From: Pezicula radicicola
Taxonomy: Eukaryota; Ascomycota; Leotiomycetes; Helotiales; Dermateaceae
Direction of reading: 5' to 3'
Length of the DNA: 64,000 nucleotides
Assembly (NCBI GenBank): GCA_003008705.1
Contig: PDUO01000030.1
Coordinates: forward strand, 187,985 to 251,984
Shown here piece after piece: positions 1 to 10,381 of the stretch. How positions within the stretch are numbered: the stretch's first letter is position 1; each line of letters opens with the position of its first letter. Both the position numbers and the translations under genes were made by a program. Below the pieces are notes generated by a model. It did no database searches. It was given only the letters and a program-made list of their open reading frames with translations, and was not told the origin of the DNA.

Positions 1-480
1 GGAGCCTCTTTAATCTTAAAGGAATGACTATTGTGGATCTCTACTGTTATTACGATGCTAGCATGCCGTTAGGATAGACACTAGCTCAAGAATATGCATA
101 TGATTCCTGGGAGTTTTGAGCTACTGTGGCTTAGTATAGTAAAGACTGTAGGTAGATATTATAAGCGATTGTAAGTGAAAATAGCCCCAGTGAGCTTAGG
201 AAGACTTGAAGTGGAGCAAACTGGCATAGTTGTAGCTAAGCGAGCAGGCCAAAATCTTGAAGATTTAAGTTAAACAACACCTGGACTGCTAAGCTAGTGA
301 CCTGTTTCGATTCCTCGGCTATAACTGCTGTTTCTAGTATAAATTAGAAATGGGTTCAAGGATTGCTTTAAGAGTCCATTTTTGATCCCTCTCGTCTAGT
401 TGATGGAGATGCGCATCTGCCATGGAAATATCAAAGTCGATAACATTATTGTTCCTGCGTTGGAGGTAAAATCAGGTGCT

Positions 481-1085
481 ATTAATCTTTGTGTATACCC
501 TATATTATAGACTATTCTACTATAATTCGATTTATCTACCTAATCTTCCTAACCTATTTAAAAACCTAATAAAATAAGTAAAAATCTAATAATGTATTTA
601 TTTAAAAGCCTCAATTTAGAGCTTTAATACTTAGTATACTAGCCCTTTACCTTTATAGAGTATATACTCTATTTAGTATAGAAAGAATAACCCTATTAAT
701 AAGCTCTTATTGTACTACCTCTTATACCTCTTTAATTTAACCCTTTAAAACTTTTATATTAACCTTATTATTCTTAAGTAAATAAAGGTTTAAATATTAC
801 TTATATAAAATAAACTTTATATTTTATTAGATATACTTAATTAGGTTTATATCTAAGCTATATATAAGCTAATCAATAACCTAGATTTAATACTCCTTAA
901 ATTACTTCTATACCTTCTCTAATATATATATCTTTATATTATTTTAGATATCTTAAACCCTACTAGCTAGATATAATAATTCATAAATAAATAAATAATA
1001 TTATAAATCATAATAAGCTAGATATTACTATAATAGTATAAGGTATAATATAACTTAGTAGAAGGTTAGAACTAATTACTATCTT
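481..1085. repeat. AT-rich, RIP-like block
   Basis: This block is almost wholly A/T, with TA steps everywhere and stop codons in all frames, and it changes abruptly to ordinary composition near 1085. Such TA-saturated tracts are the usual end state of transposons mutated by RIP in ascomycetes. No reading frame or terminal repeat can be recovered by eye, so the parent element is unknown. Bases 1-480 to its left have near-normal composition but show no gene. Confidence 0.7.
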
Positions 1086-1613
1086 AGCTATCTGGTTTCT
1101 CTCTCGGGAAATAGCGCCAACCACTTCGGGTAAAGTGTGTGTATAGACGTGCCGCCGATTAAAAGCTTTACGCTTCCTGTAATCGTAACCGAGCTGGCAC
1201 TTATCATGTGTTGTTTCCTAAGTCAGAACTGGAAGCACCTTGATTGGCCGCCCTGCTTCTACCGCCAATAATTATTGGCCACCACTAGGTCGTGGCTATG
1301 GTCTTGTGATTAACAGTCACTGGAGGTAGCCGTACTTTACTGGCTGCCTCAACTGATACCCATACACGCTAAAGAAGGCAACTTTCAGGCTGTTAGAAAA
1401 AGAAAAAGAAAAATACAACCTAGCCGAGTCCGTTAGTTTGAGGCAGAAATGCTTATCGGATATCGCAAGGCTCTGTTAATAAAACTTCTGTCACTCCCTG
1501 CTGGTTCTTTCCTGCCAACTCCAGTCTTTACCATCTATTCTCCTTCGTGTCATGATTCCGAAGTAATACCTCTTTCTGTCGAACTCTCTGTGTCGTCGCT
1601 TCTCCATCTCAAA

Positions 1614-2931
1614 ATGCCTTCCATCCGGGCGGAAGCCATCTTAGCTGCCGCCAACGGCATCTGGCAGATTGTGCTCGCAACCTGGGATAACACTGGCGGT
1701 TCATCTGGGCAGGACTCTGTCCTGGCAAGCATCGCAGCGACTGTGGACCAGTCAAATGGTGTCTTATATTTGTGGGCCCTACTAAACTTCATCACCGATA
1801 GCTCACTCATCTGGTCTGGCCGCTGGGGCATGATTCATCCCACCAGAATGGACAGGCTGACCAAGACCAGGCTAGAGATTACGCTCCGGTCTGATTGGCG
1901 GCATATCATGAACAAGTCTAGAAGATTTGCTGAGCTGGACTGGATCCATCTTAGCTCCGAGTTGTCTGCAGTGAGTTAAGTTTGCTGCCCGTTGCACAGT
2001 CTTTACTAACGCCTTGCCCTCAAAGACCGAGTTGAACATAGATTTTACGCAGTCTCTATGTGCATTAGCTGTGCCGTATATGCTCCGACGAGATGGCGAA
2101 TTCAACCGGGTACGGCCAGCCCAATATGAGGTAACCTTGAGCTGCAGGGCGGCCGAGAACGCAGCTGCAAAGTCAATTGCTCGGTTCGGAACTGCTCTCT
2201 CATGGAGCGTAATCCTTCTCTGTGCACGACTAGCACTCTTCGTTTTCGCGTACGGACTACCATGGTGGCAACTCCTGATCGTGATCCCGGCTGAGATCGG
2301 TCGAGCAACGCTGGTCATGTGTCAGCATGTCAGCACCATCACATACTCGACATACTACAAGGGAATCTCAACCTGGGCATCACCGCACAACACAGGTCCG
2401 AGATGGGCTGGGAATAGGGACAAACAGGATAAATTCAGGGAAGTTCTTCTAAGCGAGCTCGGCTGCAACTTCGTCGCTAGAAATATGTTTCACATAATTG
2501 AGAGATGCTGGCGCTGGGCCCGGAAAGAATCTTTATTTGACGCAATACGAAGTCCCACGGACGCCGAATACGACAATGCGAACATGCTGAGGATTAGAGT
2601 CTACGAGGACGAGCTAGGGTGCAAGCCAAATCTCCTTTACTCCGTAACACTCCACCGAGTCCCAGCGATTCACAGGGACATCTTGCGCAGCGCCCTATAT
2701 CCCGAACCCCGGGAGAGGATGCTCGTCGGAATTCCGCTACTAATTCCTATAATGCTTACCCTCATTTCTCCATCCGTGAACATCTTGAGCGCAGGAGGAG
2801 TAATGCAAGTCCATCTTCTAATAGAACAGTTGCTCGTCAGTGCGGTGAAGTATTACGATCCATGCCGCACATGTATAAATACAGAGTTTGACGAGCGGAT
2901 GATCCAGAATAATGTCTATCCTGGCACATAA
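1614..2931 (+). CDS. hypothetical membrane protein, two exons
   Basis: Two open frames join in phase across a 55 bp intron (1971-2025) with a GTGAGT donor and a CTAAC branch site, giving about 420 residues. I chose the ATG at 1614 because it has a good AAA context after a pyrimidine-rich leader; an in-frame ATG at 1449 would add 55 residues. The protein has hydrophobic stretches in the N-terminal third (around the WALLNF motif), in the middle (ILLCARLALFVFAYG, then LLIVIPA) and near the C terminus (IPLLIPIMLTLI), so it is probably an integral membrane protein. I recognise no family. It lies alone between two AT-rich RIP-like blocks, the usual setting of lineage-specific genes, yet its own composition is normal and the frame is clean, which suggests it is still under constraint. 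Confidence 0.65.
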
Positions 2932-3214
2932 GAAGGATTCTGTCTGGAAGAGCTTCTTAACATTTTAGCTTTATTTGGCTCTGTTTAGTATTTATTACAC
3001 GGCTGACGAATCTCATGTTAGCTTGAGAAATAGCAAAGCTGCGGGTAAGGGAACTGTATTAATAGCCAACTTGAAGATACTTCACAGATGGGGGTCGCAG
3101 ATAAGAGCATATCAAAAACGATGTGTCCCGATCGTTATCGAGAACGAGTAGGTAGCCGGGGTAGTGAGCGGTCGACGCTACATAAAACAGCTACTAAGTT
3201 AGCCGAATTCAGCG

Positions 3215-3720
3215 GCTAAAACCGCTGTACTTAGATATATTATAGTATAAAAAGAGACTATATTAGATACATATACTTAAGTTAATTCTACTTCTCTCTT
3301 TTATTATTCTTAATAATATTAAGTTCTTTATAGTATAACCCTTCTATTAAGAATATCCTTTTTAAATATCTCTAATATCCTAGCTTTATAGAGTATAGAA
3401 TATATTATAAGGTAATTTTTAATACCTTTTTATCTATTTAAGTTTTATATTATTCTATAAGACTAACCTAAGGAAGGGTTAATTTCTTTTAAATTAACTT
3501 AAATAAAGATGACTTTTCTTATTAATTTAATCTAGGTAGTTATCTAGGTTAAGGTCTATTATATAAGTTATTAGTCTCTTAAAACTACTTAAATATATTT
3601 TAATAATAAAAATTAAATTTATATACTAAAATAATTATTTTCTCTCTACTTAAAAGACCTTATATAATACTAAGTCTTTAGTCTTTATTTAATAAGCCTC
3701 TAGGCTTTCGATTAGTATTA
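3215..3720. repeat. AT-rich, RIP-like block
   Basis: A second TA-saturated tract with no usable reading frame, closing off the other side of the membrane-protein gene. It is read as a decayed, RIP-mutated repeat. Bases 2932-3214 and 3721-3898 show no gene. Confidence 0.65.
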
Positions 3721-3898
3721 AGCCTATTTGCAGAGGATTTTTGTAGGCTAGGCCTTATATTGTTTTATTAAAGGAGTATAATTACGAAAATCGCGTTGCG
3801 TTAGTATATGTAGGTTGTACATAAAGATTAATGGAACCGAATTTTATGTATCTACGCCAAACTATACACACTCTAGTACAAATACCCATCACTTCTTG

Positions 3899-4912
3899 TT
3901 AGTTGAGCTGAATCTCAAGCAGTTGAGCACCAACAGCGGTTTCAACGCCGCCCACGTTAACATTCTGCCCACTGCCGCCTCCAGTGGTGATGTAAAGCTT
4001 GTTCAGCTGGCCCTCACCACGGCCAAAGGCACCGCCAGTCGGCTCGGCAATCTCAGTCGAGTTTACGCTACCGGCGATGATGGCAGTCTCGTTCATTCCA
4101 CCGTCTTGATTGAAGCTGATTTGCATGATCGAGTTCTCGCCGGCTGTAGCGGCATATGCGTACTTTCTGTCGGTACCGTTCGTGTTGGCGAGTGTGAAAT
4201 TGTCTGGTGCGATGGCGAAGTCGTCGAAGGCTGTGCCTTTAGCGATGATCTCGCCAGCACTGGCAGTCACATTCGAATATAGCTTCGCTCTGCAAAAGTC
4301 ACCGCCGGCAGTCCAGTACACGTAGCCGTCCTGCACCTTGATGCCGTTGATTTCGGTCATGAGGTCGTCCTTGATGGCTTCCCAGTACTCACCGGTGGTA
4401 ACGTCGACGGCAAATATGGAGTCCTGGAAGGTAGCAGAGGCCAGTATGATGGTGTCATTGTAGGCGGCCAGGCCATTGAAGTCCGTGACCGAGGGCGCCG
4501 TGGGCCGGGCTATGAGAGTTATGTTGGGTTCGTCATTCCCCTCAGAGAAATCAACGCGCCATACATGGGTTGCGTTCTTTGGCGGGTCTTCAATGTTGTC
4601 GGAAGTGGTGTTGGCACCAGTGATATAGAATACATCGTGGGCGGCTTCGGTAATGCCAGACAGACCCAAGATCGTGTCGAAGGTTTGCAGGACCTTAGGC
4701 TCAGGGTTCTCCTCGCTAGCGTTAAAGGCCAAAAGGCTTGCAGGTGGACCGATCTCCGTGGTGAGGATGATGCCGTTGGATCTGACGGCGATGTTTTCTA
4801 ACCAGGTGTCGTTGGACGCAAATTGGAAGACGGTTCTAACTGGGAGCTCTGCGACGACTTGGAGGCCGGCGGTCAGGGACAGTGCAAGGCTGGTGAAGAT
4901 GGTTTGACGCAT
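3899..4912 (-). CDS. secreted SMP-30/gluconolactonase-like beta-propeller protein
   Basis: A single uninterrupted frame of 337 residues. Residues 1-21 form a typical signal peptide (MRQTIFTSLALSLTAG followed by small residues), and many N-x-S/T sites fit a secreted glycoprotein. The body has repeating strand-turn units with motifs such as LENIAVRSNG, LSGITEAAHDVFYITG, FNGLAAYNDTIILAS and INGIKVQDGYVYWT. This pattern is typical of six-bladed propellers of the SMP-30/gluconolactonase/LRE group common among fungal secreted proteins. Metal ligands cannot be assigned by eye, so the substrate is unknown and enzymatic activity is not certain. It is intronless and has no obvious partner nearby. Confidence 0.8.
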   Translation of the reverse strand: MRQTIFTSLALSLTAGLQVVAELPVRTVFQFASNDTWLENIAVRSNGIILTTEIGPPASLLAFNASEENPEPKVLQTFDTILGLSGITEAAHDVFYITGANTTSDNIEDPPKNATHVWRVDFSEGNDEPNITLIARPTAPSVTDFNGLAAYNDTIILASATFQDSIFAVDVTTGEYWEAIKDDLMTEINGIKVQDGYVYWTAGGDFCRAKLYSNVTASAGEIIAKGTAFDDFAIAPDNFTLANTNGTDRKYAYAATAGENSIMQISFNQDGGMNETAIIAGSVNSTEIAEPTGGAFGRGEGQLNKLYITTGGGSGQNVNVGGVETAVGAQLLEIQLN

Positions 4913-6182
4913 TTTGATAGCAAAGCGCCAACCAAGAATGGAGAGTTGAATGGTAAGTGCAGGAAAGTTAGAATGAATGAATGAGCGAATGAATGAGTGA
5001 CTGAACGAATACCTACAATTAATATTGTATATTTGTATGCAGATGAATAAAGTACGTATCTATGTATATACCTTTTACTCCGTCCGCCGACGGTGCTTCC
5101 TTTGCACCTCCTATGTCTTAGGTGTTAAAGCTTGAATTAACGTCCTTCTATTGGTTCTTAGAGCCTCGCTTCAACTCAGACGCCTATAATTACCGACTGC
5201 GCAATCAAACGACGTACTCGTCATTGACCTCCCCCCTGATTAATAGTCGGACACTCGGCTATGGTCCTCCGACGTCGACGTCGACGTTGATTTCGCTCCT
5301 CGTTAAGGAAAGCGAGTGCGTAAGGAAAGCGAGCGTGTTGAATAGACTACTAATTCCAGATAAGCGGATATAAAGTCTCCCCGGCACCCGAGAAAACTAG
5401 CAGACTTTTCTGCTAACAAGGAGGCCTATTCTGGCTACCTACCCTATTTTAATTCCCTAGAACACTGCTCGCTACTTGCTAAGAGTTAACATTTTTAATA
5501 GCATTACTAAGATAAGCCTTGTTTTGAATGTGTAGAGGCTTAGCGGGCAGAGGTGAGGTAGTAGAGACCAGATGTAGACGTTGGGCGAAGATGGGAGAGG
5601 ATAGGCGAGGTTAAGCAAAGCAGCGAGGGGTTGGTTACGGGCGCTGTTACTTAGCGAGCACATAGAAGACTCTAGGATTCAGGTTAAACATCAGGAAGTG
5701 AAGTATTTTTTAAATGATTTTGAATTTGTAGGGTAGCTAATTCCCCTTGGAATTGGCGAACATTCCTAGTAATAATGAGTTAATGCACTAAATGTTCTTT
5801 TCCGGAAGGAAGGTCAAGACAAATTTGGCACAAATACTATTACACAGAAGAGAGAGATAGGTATGAGTGTTCGTAAAATTATTTAGTTCCTGCAGTACAA
5901 GAATCTTTCACAATATAACTATTTCCTCCTAGAAAACGATAAAAAGTCTGCTAGTGCTACGAAATCGCAATAATATATACCTGGCATATATACATCTAGA
6001 AGAAAGAAGATACTGTACCGTAGGTAGGTATCCACCTAAATTTCCAAATGAAAAATTAATCGAGGGTGTTAAAAATCAAGATAAATAGAGTTACGATAAG
6101 GACTTTCTTATCAAAAACAACTCAAAAAGGGAGTCGTAAGTTACCATCACAGTCACTAAATTCCTTTCCTGTTCCTAACAAT
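4913..6182. other. intergenic, no gene seen
   Basis: No convincing coding frame. The only local pattern is a short CGACGT triplication near 5270-5287. The small open frames here lack codon structure or recognisable motifs. Confidence 0.5.
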
Positions 6183-6280
6183 TAAATAGTGGCCGAGTGG
6201 TTAAGGCGCTGTGTTTAGGCTCTGAAAAGAACTCAAAACCGCAGTCATTCGTGGCGCAGGTTCGAATCCTGCGGCTCTCA
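6183..6280 (+). tRNA. tRNA-Leu(UAG) with intron; acceptor stem unpaired
   Basis: The internal promoter is intact: A box TGGCCGAGTGG at 6190-6200 and B box GGTTCGAATCC at 6259-6269. The anticodon stem CTGTG (6209-6213) pairs with CGCAG (6240-6244), allowing one G-T pair, around anticodon TAG (6216-6218), with a 19-base intron at about 6220-6238 in the canonical position after base 37. The T stem GCAGG/CCTGC is perfect, and T-rich terminator runs follow from 6290. The 3' acceptor strand GGCTCTC needs GAGAGCC on the 5' side, but the sequence there is TAAATAG, which does not pair. The gene therefore looks transcribable but probably cannot be processed normally: a tRNA relic, or a tRNA whose 5' end has been replaced. 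Confidence 0.7.
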
Positions 6281-6922
6281 AGCGCATACATTTTTTCTTT
6301 TTGGATCTTTTTTCTTGTGGTGGGATTTCGCTTGTTTTGTGCGGTAAAATCCCGCTAATAGGGGGTTGTGATAAGCTTTTGATTGGTGGAGTACCACTTA
6401 GTGGAATGCTTAACGATGTCGTATAAAGTATAAAGTCTTCTGGTTCAATTGCAACTTTTAGTTAAATGTGCGAAGTGCAAATGGGAAACATCGCTTTTGT
6501 TTTGTATGCTTCGTTATTAAGAAAGTGAAGAATGATTTGCCAGGAAGACATAGAAAAGAGAGCACATCACTAGTAGATCTCCGTTTATAAATACCTACCC
6601 AGCAAACATTCCAAAGTATCAAGATATTCATGTACATTAAGTTCGCAGAGGAGAGGTATCGCAATAGTTCCGTTAGTATCAATGATTGCAAAACTGCTCG
6701 TAAGTTGTTATCTTCCATATATTTTGCCTCGGGTACCAGTACCCGACGCAATTTAGAGCACCCACTTGCTAACTGGCTCCACTTTCGCCGCGCTCTATGT
6801 TATCAAAGATGTGAGGGTTAATTTCAAGAATATCCTTATAAGTGCCACTGTTCAATTAAGTTCTACGGACTTTTCATCGTTGCGCATATCTTCTCCTTCA
6901 TTAGTTGAAGACCTCTTAAAGA

Positions 6923-9266
6923 ATGCATCGACTCAGCCGTCTTCTAAGTGTGGGCTTAATTGCCTCGTCTCTTGTAACTGCGTCGCTTAATGTGACAATT
7001 ACCCATGGAACGGTGATTGGAAGATACCTACCTACGTTCCCACAGGATTTGTTTGCTGGAATCCCCTATTCTGATCCACCTATACGGTTCGAGCCTTCTG
7101 TACCTCGGTCGACAACGTTTGAGGGTGCCTTTGATGCAAGGTTCGTTCAATCCTCGAGATATTACTAGAGACAGATTGTGGTGTATATAATGATTATGGT
7201 TTGATAGTAATTACTCGGAAATTTGTTACGGTCTGACATCTTCAACTTCAGGATTCAATGTTAGCGAGGATTGCTTGACGCTTAATATTATTCGGCCGCA
7301 AGATGTTACAGCTGGTAATATGTCGCCGGTTGTTATTTGGATTCATGGTGGTGGGTTTTGGGGTGGTTCTGCTGCTGATCCTCAGCTAAATGGTAGTAAG
7401 ATCGATTCATAATGTCTTTCTGACTTAAAAATGATAGAACGGTTATAAAAAACCAACGTGGAGTATCCAATGTAGTCAAACGATCAACAGAGTTAGGCAC
7501 TCCAATTGTAAGTAACTCCTTTCCAGTCGTATTTATCATTTAGGTAGCTGTTTTCTGACTCTGTTATAGATCTTCGTATGTATTCAATATAGACTTCTTT
7601 TCTACGGCTTTCCGTTAGGCGATGAGCCCCATTCGTTGGGCGTCGAGAATCTGGGATTGAACGATCAGCGTCTTGCTTTTGCTTGGGTACAAGAGAACAT
7701 CGCGGCTTTTGGCGGTGATCTACAGAAAGTTACTGTTATGGGTGAAAGGTGAATATATCTGCTTCGTAAACACTTGCAACTATGCATAGATAACAAGTAA
7801 TCTGTGCCTGAGACACTGGAATTCTTCAACACCTAACTGCATATGGTGGCCGTAACGATAACCTTTTCCGAGCAGGTAGTTTAGTCTTTCCTATTGCAAT
7901 AACCAAAGATACTAATTTCAACAGCTATCGTTAAAAGCGGAAGTTTCTACGACGTCCCTTGTAGCTGGAACATATCCTCTATCAGAGAAGAAAATTATCA
8001 GAACTTCCTAAATGATACCGGATGTGGAGATCTCGAATATCTCAAAACACTGGACAATGATATTCTCTACAACGTCTCACTAATATACTACGCGGACTTC
8101 CTTCCTCCAATCGACGGCGACTTCCAACGCACTCACGCAGTAGAAGCTTTCTCCACAGGAAACGTCATCTCCGTACCCTTGCTGATAGGAGTAAACAATG
8201 ACGAAGGAAAGATCCTAGTCCCCAGCGGCTCAAACACAACAACAGACATAACCAACCAACTAACAACCTTAAACGGATCCTCCTACACAATCGACCCCCA
8301 AAACAGGACATTCACCAAACTCTACGAACTCTATCCAGATGATCCAGCATCTAGAATTCCAATGAATATAGGATTAGGCTCTTATCAACCAGCCTCCTAG
8401 ACAAAACATCCTTCCTAATTTTCGGCGACGCAATCGCACATTCCGTTCGTCGTTGGTTAAGTGCCTGTTTTATGAAAGAGTGGAGTCGGGCTCTGCCGCA
8501 GCATAATTTAGTGCAAGGCCTATATAAAATTACTGCCTATCAGTAAAATCTTCCTCTCTTCATCAACAGCACGATTTTCATCGAAAGCTTCGTTTTTTCC
8601 CACCCACCGTCCCTATAGTCTATGTATATAGTTAGTTTAGCCCTATTACGGGAGCGTTTGGCAGCAAACAGGCACCCTAGAGCATCATTACCTATACAAA
8701 TTAGAAGCAATTCGGTGTTGCCGTATGGGCTAAAGCTGCTCTGGGCGTGCCGGTTTAGGCGCTGCACTCCCGCAAGGCACGAAATAAGACAATATTAAAC
8801 CGATCCATATTGATAATAGCGATTGACTTGGTAAGTCCAAAATCAACGAACTAATTCGACGAAATGAGATGAATAAACCCGTACTTTTTCAAGTGCTGAA
8901 AACCCAGTTTTCAGTTATCGATTTATACAGGTTCCTTGGCGCGTTCTTATTTCTGAGTGTGCTACTCATGGGGATGAAATTACTCATGTTTTTGGTATTG
9001 AATCGCCTTTGGGTCCTAGAGTGGAGGATTTGGAGTTGAGTCGTTTTATGAATGCTGCTTGGGTTGGGTTTGTTCATCATTTGGATCCGGATCCGGTTAA
9101 TGGGGAGGATTTGACGCTTAGTTGACCGGAGTATGGGGTTGTGGGGAGGAATATAGTGTTTGGTGGGAAGGGAAGATTTGTTGAGGTGGATACGTATAGG
9201 GAGGACGGAATTGAGATGTGGATTGAGCAGAGGATTAAGGGCTGTACTGGGTTGAGGGCAGAGTGA
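6923..9266 (+). pseudogene. type-B carboxylesterase pseudogene
   Basis: Fragments in order match a secreted fungal type-B carboxylesterase/cholinesterase: signal peptide (MHRLSRLLSVGLIASS), FAGIPYSDPP, SEDCLTLNI (7262 on), VVIWIHGGGFWGGSA (7330 on), NLGLNDQRLAFAWVQENIAAFGGD, then VMGE leading to the nucleophile elbow, HLTAYGGRNDNLFRA, VPLLIGVNNDEG (8178 on), a FGDAIAHSVRRWLSA segment and a C-terminal part with the catalytic-His motif CATHGDE (8960s). Several lesions are visible. The elbow reads GESA followed by TGA near 7807, with no good acceptor. A one-base frameshift lies near 8382, where LGSYQP should switch to LLSTSLLDKTS. A 426 bp insertion lies at 8465-8890. TGA replaces Trp at 9123-9125. 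Two introns (about 7394-7425 and 7510-7569) still look spliceable. The gene is dead. Confidence 0.85.
8465..8890. mobile_element. 426 bp insertion with 6 bp target-site duplication
   Basis: The esterase frame reads RRWLSA up to 8464 and resumes with SAENPVFSYRF from 8891. The repeated AAGTGC at 8459-8464 and 8891-8896 marks the duplicated target, and removing one copy plus 8465-8890 restores a continuous esterase segment. The ends (CTGTTTTATG... and ...GTACTTTTTC) show no terminal inverted repeat by eye, and there is no coding frame, so the element is small and non-autonomous and its class is unknown. Confidence 0.7.
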
Positions 9267-9814
9267 GGTTGGGATTAAGGTCCTTGGTAGTGTAAGATTG
9301 TTGTGTGTACCGAAACTAAGTAGTTGCCTCGTAAGACCTGCGGCGATAAGTCTGATGATGGTAACTCTTTAATTTTAATTTTAATGGGTGCAAAGAAGAT
9401 ACTTAGCAGTCTAAGCTTAACTCTGAAGAAAATTTTCCGGATGGGATATCAACATTTATAGCGGCTCAAAGTATGGAAAGACCTAGAGTAAGTAGAGCAA
9501 ACTGTGTGCTGAAGCAACCTGGAGTTACGAAAAAGAGCACATGCAAACTTACAGAATCAATGCCGAGAATATTCCATGAAATATGGCGAGCAGTTCCATT
9601 GTGTCCTAAAAAATGGTACGATTAGAATGTGCCTAATACATTATCAAGGCACGTTGAATCCTGCAAACCACTTTGAACTTTTATGAACCTTACTGCTAAG
9701 CATTGCCATAGAAAAGAAAGGAAGAAAAGGTCGGGATTGTGATTTAAGAGTAGTTTGTAGGTATCAAGATTACTAAGTTCTGCAAAATTAGGGCTCTGAT
9801 CGAATTGTCGAACT

Positions 9815-10100
9815 TGTTTGATTTGATTTAATTAAATTTACCGTTTAATAAAGATATAATAGTTATACCTAAAGCTTATATAATCTACTAATAATAAGGT
9901 AAAATTATAGTATATTTATCTTCTTTTAATTATATTATACTATATAGACCTATCTTTACTATATCTAATATTATTTAGCTTATTTTATAAGTTATATAAA
10001 ACCTATATTTATATATATAACTATATACTATACTATATTAAGTAATATTCTAGCCTATTTAGTAAGGCTTACTAGCGTAAGCGAATATTAAATCGAATAT
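9815..10100. repeat. AT-rich, RIP-like block
   Basis: A TA-dominated tract with stops in every frame, bounded by normal sequence about 280 bp before the HET gene. It is read as a RIP-degraded repeat. No gene is seen in 9267-9814. Confidence 0.6.
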
Positions 10101-10203
10101 TTCTGGCTTTAAATTTAAGTAGATTCTTGAGGGAGTGAGATGTCGAATTTGGATTAGATTCGAATTAGAGGTAATTTGATTCGATTTGATTCGATCGGAG
10201 CCC

Positions 10204-10211
10204 TATATAAA
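10204..10211 (+). promoter_or_regulatory. TATA-box candidate of the HET gene
   Basis: TATATAAA about 170 bp upstream of the chosen HET start, in otherwise non-TA-rich sequence, on the correct strand. Positional evidence only. Confidence 0.4.
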
Positions 10212-10381
10212 ATCGAGGTCTGTTTTACCGTTGAAAACGCCACTAGACAAATCGGGAATAGTGCTGCGCATATTCACCACCTTCTCCGCCATCGATCTTT
10301 TCCCAGCCTCTTCAACTCACCACCCCAAAGTCTGTTCACATTTTTAGACCACAACAGCCGTGTCAATTCAACACCCTAGAA

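Noticed and set aside
222..314. tRNA-like A box (TGGCATAGTTG) and B box (GTTTCGATTCC)
   Set aside because: Neither T-stem nor acceptor ends pair and the spacing is long; probably chance, or at most an old tRNA-derived fragment.
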